From assembly GCF_022668875.1 (NCBI RefSeq), contig NZ_JAKGCR010000031.1, positions 1 to 46,440 of the forward strand: 46,440 bases of DNA, given 5' to 3'. The stretch is from Domibacillus sp. PGB-M46. GTDB lineage: Bacteria; Bacillota; Bacilli; Bacillales; Domibacillaceae. A program made the position numbers and the translations under genes. Positions 9,039 through 18,029 of this stretch are shown piece after piece. Every line of letters begins with the position of its first letter. Position 1 is the first letter of the stretch. The notes under the pieces were generated by a model that worked only from the letters and a program-made list of their open reading frames with translations, was not told the DNA's origin and searched no databases.

Positions 9039-10418
9039 ATGAAAAATACTATTTTTGCTTTGAAGAAAGATTCCCCTAAATACAAACAAATCTACGAACA
9101 GTTCAAGCTATGGATTGAAGGAGGAGACATACTTCCTGATGAACAATTACCGCCTATTCGCCAGCTTGCAGACTCCCTTCATGTAAGCCGCAATACGACA
9201 TTAACGGCTTATGAGCAGCTTGTCGCTGAAGGCTATATTCGCGGAGAAGGAAGAAAAGGTTATTTCGCAAATGAATTAGAACCGCTTTTACCCCAAGAGA
9301 CATTCATCTCTCATAAAGAAAAGAAAAATAAGCCGACAGCACCTGCCCTTATCAATTTCCGGGCAGGCGCCGTAGACCAAACGCATTTTCCTTTAAAAGT
9401 TTGGAGGAGGATCGCCAACCAAGTACTAACGTTACCGGAAAGCTTCCGGTATGGGGAACCCTTTGGTGAAATAGGTTTACGCGAGCAAATTTCGAAATAC
9501 CTGCTCCAATCCCGCGGGGTGAAAGTAGAGGCGAATGCCATTATTGTCGGCAGCAGTACCCAGCAAATGCTTATTCATCTTGGGCATATACTGAAGGATG
9601 ATTTCTCAAGTGTGACAGTAGAGGATCCCGGGTATGATGGCGCGAGGGAAGCTTTCCAATTTCATCGTTTTACGATTGAAACGCTACCCGTTTATGAAAC
9701 AGGGGCTGATTTTTCACAATTGGAACAAATGAACTCACAATTAATTTATGTCACACCTTCCCATCACAGTCCATACGGGGTAAGCATGCCTATTCAACAG
9801 CGACAAACACTTATTCATTGGGCTGATAAGATGCAAGGATATATTATTGAGGACGATTATGATAGTGAATTTCGCTATACACAACAGCCCTTTCCAGCTC
9901 TTGCTTCCATTGATTCAGCAAAAGTCATTTATTTAGGGAACTTCTCAAAGTCCTTTCTTCCAGGAATTCGTTTAAGTTATATGGTGCTGCCACAGCCCCT
10001 TTTAAATCGTTATAAAAATCAATTTCTTCATTTTGAAGCTACCACTTCCCTGCTTAGCCAGCTTACAATGGCTAAATTTATGGAAGAAGGGGAATGGAGC
10101 CGGCATATTAAACGGATGCGTCTTGTTTATAAAAGAAAAATGCAGCACTTAGTAGCTGCATTAAAAGAGCAACTTGCTGAAAATATATCCATTATTGGTG
10201 AACAGTCTGGTTTATACATACTAGTCAAAGTACATCTGAAGCGTTCAGAAGAATGGTTAATTCAGCAAGCTTCCTCTTACGGTGTTACGGTGTATCCTAC
10301 GTCGCTCTACTTCATTAAAAATAATACGGACGAACCAATGGTTAAACTAGGTTTCAGTAATCTTTCTTATGATGAAATCAAACTTGGTGTGGAACTCTTA
10401 AAAAAGGCCTGGCTATAA
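9039..10418 (+). CDS. MocR-type regulator (GntR helix-turn-helix plus aminotransferase domain)
   Basis: 459 residues. The N-terminal ~70 form a GntR winged helix (IYEQFKLWIEGGDILPDEQLPPIRQLADSL, cut here to its outline: helix, PPIRQLA, SRNTTLTAYEQL). The rest is a fold-type I PLP aminotransferase-like domain, with TPSHHSPYGVSMP and IEDDYDSEFRY contributing the cofactor aspartate and SKSFLPGIRLSY the Schiff-base lysine (near residues 306-308). MocR proteins such as GabR and PdxR use PLP and a metabolite to switch promoters. AAAGGGG precedes the ATG. It is divergent from the PaiB-like gene, which is its likely target, or it regulates itself. The ligand cannot be told from the sequence. Confidence 0.9.
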   Translation: MKNTIFALKKDSPKYKQIYEQFKLWIEGGDILPDEQLPPIRQLADSLHVSRNTTLTAYEQLVAEGYIRGEGRKGYFANELEPLLPQETFISHKEKKNKPTAPALINFRAGAVDQTHFPLKVWRRIANQVLTLPESFRYGEPFGEIGLREQISKYLLQSRGVKVEANAIIVGSSTQQMLIHLGHILKDDFSSVTVEDPGYDGAREAFQFHRFTIETLPVYETGADFSQLEQMNSQLIYVTPSHHSPYGVSMPIQQRQTLIHWADKMQGYIIEDDYDSEFRYTQQPFPALASIDSAKVIYLGNFSKSFLPGIRLSYMVLPQPLLNRYKNQFLHFEATTSLLSQLTMAKFMEEGEWSRHIKRMRLVYKRKMQHLVAALKEQLAENISIIGEQSGLYILVKVHLKRSEEWLIQQASSYGVTVYPTSLYFIKNNTDEPMVKLGFSNLSYDEIKLGVELLKKAWL

Positions 10419-10530
10419 CACAACTCCGCAATGGTTAGCTCTGTTTAATATTGCGGCGAATCCTAGAGATTTAAAAATGCATTTTTTATTGAATGAAACG
10501 GATAAGATCTACAGAGAATTTTATTAATCA

Positions 10531-10563
10531 AAAAAAGAGAAGAGGAATAGTTCCCTTCTCTTC
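10531..10563. terminator. Terminator of the HprK paralogue
   Basis: AAGAGAAG plus GGAA pair with TTCC plus CTTCTCTT around a three-base loop with one bulged A. The minus-strand product is followed by TTTTTT. Confidence 0.8.
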
Positions 10564-10724
10564 TTGCCTTATGTGCTTTATTAAAGCATAATGTTGTTTT
10601 TTCTTAAAAATCCCTTCCGTAAAGAACATTATTGATTGTTTGAACAGTTCAGCGGCTTGAATCATATAAGAAGATGACATACACACGCATGAAGAGATGC
10701 TTTCATTTAACACAGTTTAAAAAA

Positions 10725-11660
10725 TCATTCATTGCCAGATTTCGTGATATCAGCTTCAATTCTGCTCATGAACTCTTCCGCTGCACTGTATCCTTGTTCC
10801 TTTAAATACCAGTTGTTTGCAGCGGCCTCAATTAACCCTGCCACATCACGCCCAGGCTGAAGTTGGATTTCTATGGAAGGGACCTTAACACCCATATAGT
10901 CAGTATAGTGAAATTCCTGTTCCAAATCATTATACAGGGCATCCTTCTCCCATTTCGTTAAATGGATATCAAGAGCGATTCGTGTTTCATCCTGAAACGC
11001 CTTACGACCGTATAAGCGGACCACATTCAATAACCCAATACTGCGGAGAGCCAAAAACTCCTTGGTTTTCTCGTCATGTGTGCCTAGAATGGTTTGCGGA
11101 CTAAGTCTCTTCAGAACAACAATATCATCGGCAACCAGCCGGTGTCCCCGGCGAATTAATGTGTGCGCTGTCTCGCTTTTCCCTACTCCCGAGCTTCCGC
11201 GAAGTAATATGCCAATGCCTGACACATTCATACAAACTCCATGTATCGCCATTTCGGACGCTAATTCTTTTATTAAATAACCATCCAATTTGGTGATAAA
11301 CTCTGAAGTGATCTCAGGCTTGTTTGTTACTAACAAGGGGATCCCCTGCTCTGTACAATGATGAATTAAATAGGTAAGTCCCTCTTCACCAGCCGTTACG
11401 ATAAAACAGGGTGGATGATAGTGAACAATATTCCCAATTCGGAGCTTACGTTCTTCATGGCTTAATTTATGTAAATAGGTAATTTCCTTTTTCCCCAGGA
11501 TTTGAACTTGTTCCGTTGGGAAAAAATCAAAATGGCCAACAAATTCAAGGCCCGGACGATGCACTCGTGGCTGCGTAATTATTTTCTGCAACTGGCTTTC
11601 ACCAGCCAGCACCTTCAATGAAAACTTCTGAACCAAGTTTTCAACCGTTATTTTTTTCAC
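10725..11660 (-). CDS. HPr kinase/phosphorylase paralogue (diverged)
   Basis: 311 residues with the full two-domain HprK layout. HprK phosphorylates HPr on Ser46 and is the sensor for CcpA-dependent catabolite control. Conserved features: H140, a P-loop GSSGVGKS at 155-162, DD at 178-179 and QPGRDVAG with R271. The usual signature E-[IV]-R-G is replaced by A204-L-R-S207, so a residue almost invariant in true HprK is missing. The housekeeping hprK normally sits beside lgt; here the gene is alone. It is therefore likely a second copy with altered substrate or activity. The start is GTG with only a weak ribosome site, so the exact N-terminus is less certain. Confidence 0.85.
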   Translation of the reverse strand: MKKITVENLVQKFSLKVLAGESQLQKIITQPRVHRPGLEFVGHFDFFPTEQVQILGKKEITYLHKLSHEERKLRIGNIVHYHPPCFIVTAGEEGLTYLIHHCTEQGIPLLVTNKPEITSEFITKLDGYLIKELASEMAIHGVCMNVSGIGILLRGSSGVGKSETAHTLIRRGHRLVADDIVVLKRLSPQTILGTHDEKTKEFLALRSIGLLNVVRLYGRKAFQDETRIALDIHLTKWEKDALYNDLEQEFHYTDYMGVKVPSIEIQLQPGRDVAGLIEAAANNWYLKEQGYSAAEEFMSRIEADITKSGNE

Positions 11661-12095
11661 TCTATACTCACGTCCTATTAGACTTTTTATAATGAATTAT
11701 ACTTTAGATTACTGGCGTCGTCACCCATTTACGAACGGGCTTTCCGAAGACTGGACATTAATAGTAAGTATATAGCTGGTTCGTTTCGTTGTTAAAATGG
11801 CTCCCCACTCTTTTGATGAAGTGTGAATATTGTTTAACAGGCCTTTTCTTTAAATTCGTTAGCGAAAAATCAACCGCAACGTTTAAGAGAGTCTTTTTGT
11901 AAAGAAGCCAGTGTAAGAACCAGAGTAATCAAGCACGTCCAATTGCTGCGACAAAATGCACTCCTAAAAAAATTAACAAGCAAAAATTTTGTACAAGCAG
12001 CAAGCTTACAAAAGTGGGCCATAAAGGCTGCTTTTTATCTTGATTAAAGTGCTTTATTATGAAGGATATACGTCAAAATCTAGGAGGGATTTAGT
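11661..12095. other. Long intergenic stretch, no gene seen
   Basis: About 435 bp between hprK-like and the sirtuin gene. No frame with a ribosome site was seen. A weak AGCAGC/GCTGCT pairing near 11997-12036 followed by TTTTT could be a decayed terminator. Confidence 0.4.
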
Positions 12096-12830
12096 GTGAC
12101 AAAGGAAAAAACAAAAAACATTGCCGAGCTTTTGAAACAGTCAAGCCATACAGTTATCTTAACTGGAGCCGGCATCTCGACTGAAAGCGGCCTTCCCGAC
12201 TTTCGTTCACAGGGCGGGCTTTGGGATGGCAGGCGCCCAGAAGAAATCTCCCACGCTTCTAAAGTAGGGACAGATGAGTTCCGCGAATTTTTCACAAAAC
12301 GATTGAATGATGCAGCCGGGCATGAGCCTAATGCTGCCCACCGCCTTTTGGCAGAGTGGGAGGAAAAGGGATTGGTTAAATCCATCCTTACCCAGAATAT
12401 TGACGGATACCATAAAGCGGCTGGAAGCAAAAAAGTGCTTGAGCTTCACGGACATCTTCGCAGCCTCACCTGTGATAGGTGTGGACGAGATTATGATACA
12501 AGTAAATTTACCGTTGAACACAGTGATGTTTGTGTGGATTGCGAAGGAACTGTCCGCCCAAATGTGACTCTTTTTGGAGAAGAACTTCCGCACCTTGCTT
12601 GGTCTGAAGCGATTGAGGAAGTGAGAAAAGCGGATTTAGTGATCATTCTTGGCACTTCTCTTCAAGTATGGCCGTTCAACTCCTTAGTTGATGAAGCATA
12701 TCAAGGAGGAAATGCCGCCCGGGTTGTTATTGTAACAGAAAGCGAAACACCCTATGATGGAATCGCAAGTATCCGATTGCATGATAAAATTATGGCCACC
12801 TTGCAAGCGGTAAACGAATACCTGGTATAA
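12096..12830 (+). CDS. Sir2-family NAD-dependent protein deacylase
   Basis: 244 residues with all sirtuin landmarks: GAGIS at 24-28, GLPDFRS at 32-38, TQNID at 99-103, the catalytic H118 in ELHGH, a four-cysteine zinc site (C126, C129, C146, C149) and GTSLQVWPF near 186-194. It removes acyl groups from lysines using NAD, producing O-acyl-ADP-ribose. Bacterial members often act on acetyl-CoA synthetase and DNA-binding proteins. Start GTG at 12096, with AGGAGGG upstream. It is monocistronic with its own terminator. B. subtilis SrtN is the closest functional analogue I can name; orthology is not proven. Confidence 0.93.
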   Translation: MTKEKTKNIAELLKQSSHTVILTGAGISTESGLPDFRSQGGLWDGRRPEEISHASKVGTDEFREFFTKRLNDAAGHEPNAAHRLLAEWEEKGLVKSILTQNIDGYHKAAGSKKVLELHGHLRSLTCDRCGRDYDTSKFTVEHSDVCVDCEGTVRPNVTLFGEELPHLAWSEAIEEVRKADLVIILGTSLQVWPFNSLVDEAYQGGNAARVVIVTESETPYDGIASIRLHDKIMATLQAVNEYLV

Positions 12831-12861
12831 CAGCGCCATTCTCCGGTGCTGTTTTTTTATT
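12831..12861 (+). terminator. Terminator of the sirtuin gene
   Basis: ACAGCGCC and GGTGCTGT form the stem, beginning right after the stop codon, followed by TTTTTTT. Confidence 0.9.
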
Positions 12862-13090
12862 TTTACTTTTTTTCCTCTGTGAAAGAAAAGAGCAAGCCCT
12901 TGTCTTAAATAGTTTCGCTCTACTACGACTTAACTATGAAAACAAGTTCTTGGCTTTTGTCTTTTCTTTAATCCAAGGTTAAATGTCATATCTTTAGAGC
13001 TTTTGTCAGATGTATTGTTATTTCTCTTGATTTCTCATATGCTTTTTTCCTGCCTTATTTTAAATAAACAAAATAATATGGAGAAACAAC

Positions 13091-13276
13091 ATGATGAATA
13101 ATCAAATGAATCTAGAAGAGTTAAACAAGCAAATTAACGGCCTTCAACATATTTTGATTGCCGCCGGACTGAAATATGGTCTTGGAAGCCCGGAAGCTTT
13201 AAGGTACAGTGAACAATTAGATGAGCTTATCTTTCAATACCAGCTTCAAAATATAGGGAACTTTAAAACTGGATAA
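13091..13276 (+). CDS. Spo0E-like aspartyl-phosphate phosphatase
   Basis: 61 residues, the typical size of this family. The signature SEQLDELIFQYQ (positions about 40-51) matches the SQxLDxLIxxY motif of Spo0E, YisI and YnzD, small two-helix phosphatases that remove phosphate from Spo0A~P and so delay sporulation. GGAG stands seven to eight bases before the ATG. A terminator follows at 13369. The next gene on the same strand is a KinB-like sporulation kinase, so two opposing inputs to the Spo0A phosphorelay are neighbours. Confidence 0.88.
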   Translation: MMNNQMNLEELNKQINGLQHILIAAGLKYGLGSPEALRYSEQLDELIFQYQLQNIGNFKTG

Positions 13277-13368
13277 GCCTTCTTCTTTTTTCTTCTGCAT
13301 AGCTTTTCATTAATTAACCATAATAGTACTGTCATCTAGATCCCATATTACACATCGTTATGTTTTCT

Positions 13369-13399
13369 GCAGTCAGGTTTTTACCTGGCTGCTTTTTAT
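13369..13399 (+). terminator. Terminator after the Spo0E-like gene
   Basis: GCAGTCAGGT (13369-13378) pairs with ACCTGGCTGC (13383-13392), a four-base loop, then TTTTTATT. Confidence 0.9.
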
Positions 13400-13678
13400 T
13401 GATTTTTCCAGTAAGAGAGCAGGCACCCTATACGCTCCACTTCTCTGCCAGTCCACCCAGCCACTAACTTGATAAATGTCGGTATTTGTCGATCAAATTG
13501 TATAGAATGCGGCCTTATTTTATAGCACAATAAAAAGAAATACCTATCTCGCATAACGTGATTTCATGGAAAATAAAAGCTCTAAAAAGAGAAAAGTTTT
13601 CCCCTTTTATGCAGTCCGGTCAGCTAATGTAAAAATTGTAAAATTATACGAACCGATCATGAAAACGGAGCTGATAAA

Positions 13679-14998
13679 TTGAGTAGCTTATCAGATGGTA
13701 TTCAAAACGCATTATTAAATATTTTCATAGTTTATTCTTGTTTCACTTTTTATTTCAAGTTTATTGAAGGAAAAACCACCCCATTGACAAGTAAAATTAT
13801 AGTTACTCTTGTTTCTGCCGTATCTATTATTTTTTGCATGAGCTTCCCTATTATCAATTCTGCAGGCTATACCCCTGATTTTCGTCAAATCCCCCTCATC
13901 GTCGGGGCATTATATGGAGGGCGCAGGGTTGCGATTATACTAACAGTAGTGATGCTGACATATCGTTTTTATTTAGACATCCCTCATTTTCATATGGCTT
14001 TATTGATTTATTCTCTGTTGCTTATTTCAATCATTTTTATTATTCCTTTCTTCCAAAATGCAGTTAATATGCGGCGAAAAGTACAACTGGCTGCAATAGC
14101 CGCTTTATTTGGATCAGGTTCCAGAATGGCACTGATGTTTTTCTTTGATTCAGAAAAAACAGATGTGGAATACCTTACCGTTTTTATTACGATCTTGTTC
14201 ACCCAGTTACTAGGAGTTGTATCGTTTGTGATTGTAAATGAAAGAACAAGGCAAAGTTCGTTGCTTTCCAGAGAAGTACTAAAGCTTGAAAAACTTAGAA
14301 CGGTCAGTGAATTGGCTGCAAGTATTTCTCATGAAGTTAGAAACCCGTTGACTGTTACAAAGGGATTTGTTCAGCTATTGCGCGAGCCTGGCCTTTCGGA
14401 TGAGGAGAAAAATAGATATGCTGAAACGGCATTGGAAGCACTGGACAAAGCAGAAGCTACGATCACAGAATATCTTACCTTTGCAAAGCCTTCATTAGAA
14501 GACGTAAAGATATTAGATCTGCATCAGGAAATCATCCATATGCGAAACTTTGTTGATTCTTATGCTGCTATGAATAGTGTGGAAATTGAAATGAACCTGA
14601 CAGCGAATATTTATATTGCCGGTGAAGACAAAAAACTACATCAGTGCCTTATAAATGTAATAAAAAATGGGATTGAAGCGATGCCTGGCGGAGGGAAGTT
14701 ACGAATTGATCTCTGTCATATTGCAAGTAATGCCATTGTCACTATAACAGACACAGGGATCGGAATGAATAAAGCGCAGCTTGACCGTTTAGGAAATCCT
14801 TTCTTCACGACGAAAGACATTGGAACCGGTCTTGGCACGATGGTAGTCTACAGCATTGTGAAAACCATGGGTGGAAGAATTAAAGTGGACAGCGAAGTTG
14901 GGAAAGGCACTCGCTTTACGATCTTTTTCCCAACAGTGGAACAGACTGTTCAACCTTCAGTGGAAGTATCGAATAAGCTGTCCTCTCCCCTTGTTTAA
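13679..14998 (+). CDS. Membrane histidine kinase, KinB-like
   Basis: 439 residues. Six or so hydrophobic segments occupy residues 1-185 in the manner of 5TM-LYT sensors, with no extracellular domain of note. They are followed by a HisKA domain with the phosphorylated H218 (SISHEVRNPLT) and a HATPase with N-box (VIKNGIEAM), G1 (DTGIGM) and G2 (GTGLGTMV). This layout is that of sporulation kinase KinB, which feeds phosphate to Spo0F; no response regulator is adjacent, as expected for phosphorelay kinases. Start TTG at 13679, with GGAG nine bases before. The Spo0E-like gene upstream strengthens the sporulation assignment. The signal sensed is unknown. Confidence 0.88.
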   Translation: MSSLSDGIQNALLNIFIVYSCFTFYFKFIEGKTTPLTSKIIVTLVSAVSIIFCMSFPIINSAGYTPDFRQIPLIVGALYGGRRVAIILTVVMLTYRFYLDIPHFHMALLIYSLLLISIIFIIPFFQNAVNMRRKVQLAAIAALFGSGSRMALMFFFDSEKTDVEYLTVFITILFTQLLGVVSFVIVNERTRQSSLLSREVLKLEKLRTVSELAASISHEVRNPLTVTKGFVQLLREPGLSDEEKNRYAETALEALDKAEATITEYLTFAKPSLEDVKILDLHQEIIHMRNFVDSYAAMNSVEIEMNLTANIYIAGEDKKLHQCLINVIKNGIEAMPGGGKLRIDLCHIASNAIVTITDTGIGMNKAQLDRLGNPFFTTKDIGTGLGTMVVYSIVKTMGGRIKVDSEVGKGTRFTIFFPTVEQTVQPSVEVSNKLSSPLV

Positions 14999-15011
14999 CA
15001 TTAGGATTTAT

Positions 15012-15046
15012 AAGAGTGGCTTGCTATTTTAAGCTGCTCTTTTTTA
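15012..15046 (+). terminator. Terminator of the kinase gene
   Basis: AAGAGTGGCTT pairs with AAGCTGCTCTT (two G-U pairs), then a T-tract. Confidence 0.85.
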
Positions 15047-15352
15047 TTTTCTCACATAGGAAATGCTCAAAGAACCATAAACAATTAAAAGAGACAGGGT
15101 ACTACTCATGAGGATATTGGGTTGGGCCTGATCATTTTATCATTCTCATATCTCTTTTTTAGTATATATAACGTTATGCATGATACTGCTTTTGCGGACT
15201 ATTTCAGGACATTTATTGGCCAGAGTTGCCCCCCTTCTCTTTATTAATGAAATGGTTTTTTTGATAGGAAACTTTACAAGTAGAAGGATAGCCTTAAAAA
15301 AGAATGAGGGTATTTCATTAGGCTGCTTTATGCACTGGCAGGATTTGAACAT

Positions 15353-15380
15353 AAAAAAAACACAGCCGATTTGCTGTGCT
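15353..15380 (-). terminator. Terminator of rsfA-like gene
   Basis: CACAGC (15361-15366) and GCTGTG (15373-15378) form the stem; the minus-strand transcript then runs into eight T residues. It starts directly after the stop codon. Confidence 0.8.
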
Positions 15381-15382
15381 TT

Positions 15383-15988
15383 TTACTCTGCTATTTCTAA
15401 ATCTTCATTGCTCTCTAATTGCACGGAAGGCTTTTGAGCTGCCCCATCCCCAAGTACGACCATTTTTCTGGCCCTATCCATAATCCTTACTAAATCCTCG
15501 TAGTCCTGCTGCATGGTGCGTGCTCTTTTTTCAAGCTCTTCGTATTTTGTTTCTATAGCCGTTTTCTCCTGTTTTACCGTTTCAAGTTCTCTTCGAAGGC
15601 TTTCGTAGTCTTCCCCAGAAGTATTTATATTTTGCAGGAAAGCGATAATCTGTTTTATCGTAAGGGTATTAGAGCTTGGAATCTCTACTGTGTCTTGGTC
15701 TGCAGGATTATTTTCAGTAATAACATGAAGTCCTGAAGTCCTGTCCTTCTTTTGGCCGCCACGAAGATATTGTTTTCTTTGTTTGCGTGCAAGACCTAAT
15801 GCTTTTTCGTACTGTTGCCGGATCACAGCATTCCAGCGGAATCCGCATGCCGCGGCTGTTCTGTTCAATGTGTCTCCTACTTCTTCAAACGCTTTCAGTT
15901 GGGTACTTCCCTCCCGCACATGGCGTAGCACCGTCTCAGCAAGCAGCAAATCATTTTCTTCTGACCAGGCATCTTGTCGCACTTTCAT
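15383..15988 (-). CDS. RsfA-family prespore transcription regulator
   Basis: 201 residues. The N-terminal ~70 form a Myb/SANT-like DNA-binding domain: [20 protein letters not shown], then AFEEVGDTL and [16 protein letters not shown] basic linker follows, then a coiled-coil segment around residues 115-175. In B. subtilis RsfA is made in the forespore under sigma-F/G and adjusts part of that regulon, while YlbO-type paralogues act in other compartments. Which paralogue this is cannot be decided here. ATG has AGGGGAG upstream. It has its own terminator. Confidence 0.88.
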   Translation of the reverse strand: MKVRQDAWSEENDLLLAETVLRHVREGSTQLKAFEEVGDTLNRTAAACGFRWNAVIRQQYEKALGLARKQRKQYLRGGQKKDRTSGLHVITENNPADQDTVEIPSSNTLTIKQIIAFLQNINTSGEDYESLRRELETVKQEKTAIETKYEELEKRARTMQQDYEDLVRIMDRARKMVVLGDGAAQKPSVQLESNEDLEIAE

Positions 15989-16203
15989 CAGTTATCTCCC
16001 CTTTTATTTGGATAGCCTTTTCATCAAGATAGCCGCTTCTTCCACCTTTTATACAAAAATACTTAAAATTATCTATTCTATTTATATTCTGTTTAGCTTC
16101 AAAGTATTTGTGAATTTTGACCAATATTCACTTTATGTTCATCGCTGCCATACAATCTGCTGTTATGTTTATAAAACCTAACAGGATCTTGCGTGCCTTG
16201 AGA

Positions 16204-16266
16204 AGTTGGTGGCGTTGGACCAGGAAGTGCAGATCGGGCACAGAAGCTCTTGGTCCATTTCCAACT
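16204..16266. other. Nested 63-nt stem-loop
   Basis: AGTTGG (16204-16209) pairs with CCAACT (16261-16266), TGGACCA (16216-16222) with TGGTCCA (16251-16257), and GTGC (16227-16230) with GCAC (16238-16241). Three helices nest in order, with no T-tract, so it is not an ordinary terminator. It lies just upstream of a small membrane-protein relic. Confidence 0.5.
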
Positions 16267-16283
16267 ATTTGACGGTAAATCGC

Positions 16284-16466
16284 TTTGTATTCAACTTCGT
16301 TTTGACTGTATGTTTAATAACAGGTATTCTATTTACAGCAGCTGCATCCGTATATTCACTTATGTATCACTGCTTTTTGATTAGCGGTTATTTCGCATTC
16401 CGCCAGGGGATAAATAGCTTTACTGAAGAAAGGCTCAAGTTATCACCATGCTTTCTATTTAGATAA
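16284..16466 (+). pseudogene. Small two-span membrane protein, probably a fragment
   Basis: The frame encodes two hydrophobic segments (FVFNFVLTVCLITGILFTAA and YHCFLISGYFAF) and then a charged tail (RQGINSFTEERLKLS). No ribosome binding site or convincing start is visible; the open frame extends 5' into the stem-loop at 16204. A second, frameshifted copy lies near 17640-17765, where the tail reads GIYFAFYQEIRSF. Two related copies show it was once a real gene. I do not recognise the family. Confidence 0.45.
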
Positions 16467-16620
16467 TGCCAGATAAAAGTAAACTCATACTGACAAAAGA
16501 TAATGACTTCAACTCGACAAAGAGTCTTCCATTTTCCCTGCTTCCTCCGATTACCCAAAATGAAACCAGTTAAACACCTAAAACTTTTAGTAATGTCTTT
16601 TATTCCCCTCTTGTCATTCC

Positions 16621-16668
16621 AAAAAACAGTCGCTATTCCTTAGGATGAAAGGGATAGCGACTGTTTTC
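16621..16668 (-). terminator. Strong terminator
   Basis: AAACAGTCGCTATTCC pairs with GGGATAGCGACTGTTT over about 15 bp, with TTTTTT following on the minus strand. It sits 50 bp after the minus-strand gene fragment that ends at 16718. Confidence 0.85.
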
Positions 16669-16717
16669 TTTAGATTTCAAAACAAAATTCTATTCATGTT
16701 GAATTTGTAACTAAACT

Positions 16718-16879
16718 TTATATTCCATTTTCTTCAAACAAGGTATCCATTAGTTCCTCATTTTGATTTGAAGCTATATTTGATAATTTGCGGATATTAC
16801 TCTCTTCATACTTTAACCACAAGAGTGAAAATTTTAAATTGTTCCAATTAGAATTGTACAGTAAGAAAAAGAGACAGAA
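16718..16879 (-). pseudogene. Gene remnant, C-terminal fragment of an unrecognised protein
   Basis: An uninterrupted frame of 53 codons plus stop, with protein-like composition (FSLLWLKYEESNIRKL, then NEELMDTLFEENGI), ending at 16718 and followed by a strong terminator. It has no start codon with a ribosome site; an in-frame stop lies just upstream at 16880. It looks like the 3' end of a lost gene. Confidence 0.4.
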
Positions 16880-17139
16880 CTAAATAGCTTTGCCTCCTTT
16901 CAGTCTAAATACAAGGGCTGCACTGACTACGGAACAGTCTTGGATCTCATCGTGCTGTGTTTTCAGGCCGTATGGATAGGATTAAAAAACGCGAAATTTG
17001 CACTATGTTTTCCAAATAAGGAATATTTTTAATTAATACGGGCATAAACTAAAATAGATTCATATAGAAAAGTAAAAGGAGTTTTATTTGTTAGCAGAGG
17101 TGGGGCTCTTATTATTTAATGAAAAGGAGCGTTTAAAAA

Positions 17140-17517
17140 GTGAAAATCAATCTGCCGACAGAAACAATGGAGGGAATTATTAAGTCACTTGAGATTAAAA
17201 ATCAAGCCAGCACCCGGTTCAATGGCCAAGATTTTCATTTCAAAAAAGAGCGATTTTCATTTGATTCAGGTAAAACGCCGAACTTTTCTACTGTTTTAGA
17301 GAAACTTGATAAAAAAGTTGAGAAAGTGATTCGACATGAAGCAGAATTTAAGAACTTCACCTTTGCTACAATTGGTCGCGTCTGGCAACAAGAAAATCTG
17401 GAATCCGGAAAAATTGTTTATATTTACTTTTTTTCAAATGATAAATCTGATACCACGTTTCCAGATGAACTGGTCAGTCAGTACGAGCTGCATACCTGGA
17501 CAAGAACGATTAAATAA
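17140..17517 (+). CDS. Hypothetical protein, 125 aa
   Basis: Intact frame starting at GTG 17140, with AAAAGGAG about ten bases upstream. The product is soluble and mixed alpha/beta in composition (SLEIKNQASTRFNG, KNFTFATIGRVWQQ, KIVYIYFFSND), without a signal peptide or membrane span. I do not recognise its family. It sits among decayed duplicates and gene fragments, so an accessory role is likely. A weak AAAGCCT/AGGCTTT hairpin with TTTTTT follows near 17560-17600. Confidence 0.65.
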   Translation: MKINLPTETMEGIIKSLEIKNQASTRFNGQDFHFKKERFSFDSGKTPNFSTVLEKLDKKVEKVIRHEAEFKNFTFATIGRVWQQENLESGKIVYIYFFSNDKSDTTFPDELVSQYELHTWTRTIK

Positions 17518-17639
17518 ATGCAAATATTAAATCCTCTTTGAGGTTTCTCAGCTTGTAGACAAAGCCTTTATTCTAAAGGTAATGTTTGCAGGCTTTTTTG
17601 TTTAATAAAACGATCAAAATCTTGCAAAGGGATTAGTAT

Positions 17640-17765
17640 GTGATTAAGTGTCTTTACTTATGTATGCTGCAGGCTCTTTCACTGCTTTTTGATTGGTATT
17701 TATTTTGCATTCTATCAGGAGATACGTAGCTTCACTAATAGAAAGGCCAAGTCTCTAAAGTTTCC
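17640..17765 (+). pseudogene. Decayed second copy of the small membrane protein
   Basis: The nucleotide sequence aligns with 16340-16445: shared CACTGCTTTTTGATT, then a GGTATTTATTTTGCATTC equivalent and TAGCTTCACT. Reading frames are broken, and no start or ribosome site remains. Confidence 0.5.
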
Positions 17766-17949
17766 ATATAGGCTGTCTGGCAGGCAGGACCGTTAAAGCT
17801 CTTTTCTCCTTTTATTTTTCTCGAATTGCTCAAGGTATCTCATGGGATCTTCTTTCCTTCTGCCTTTTTGTATACTAATACATATGACGACAAGTGAAGC
17901 TTTATGTATACAAAAATACTGAAGATGAATACAACAGACATTGTAATTT

Positions 17950-18020
17950 GGAAATCAGGGATAGCGCAGTGAACTGTTAACCTGAAAACAAAAAACTGGA
18001 CCCGCTCTCGGGTCCAGTTG
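17950..18020. repeat. Duplicated terminator segment, copy A
   Basis: Aligns at roughly three quarters identity with 19880-19950: both contain CAGGGATAGC, a TGAA-TGTTAA core and AAAACAAAAAA leading into a hairpin with CTCTC in its loop. Confidence 0.6.
17994..18019 (-). terminator. Terminator of the SLH amidase
   Basis: ACTGGACCC (17995-18003) pairs with GGGTCCAGT (18010-18018). The minus-strand product continues into TTTTTGTTTT. Confidence 0.9.
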
Positions 18021-18029
18021 TAACTTATC

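Noticed and set aside
10528-10713. 61-codon minus-strand frame after the HprK paralogue
   Set aside because: GTG start without ribosome site, and the end runs through the hprK terminator hairpin; probably read-through of non-coding sequence.
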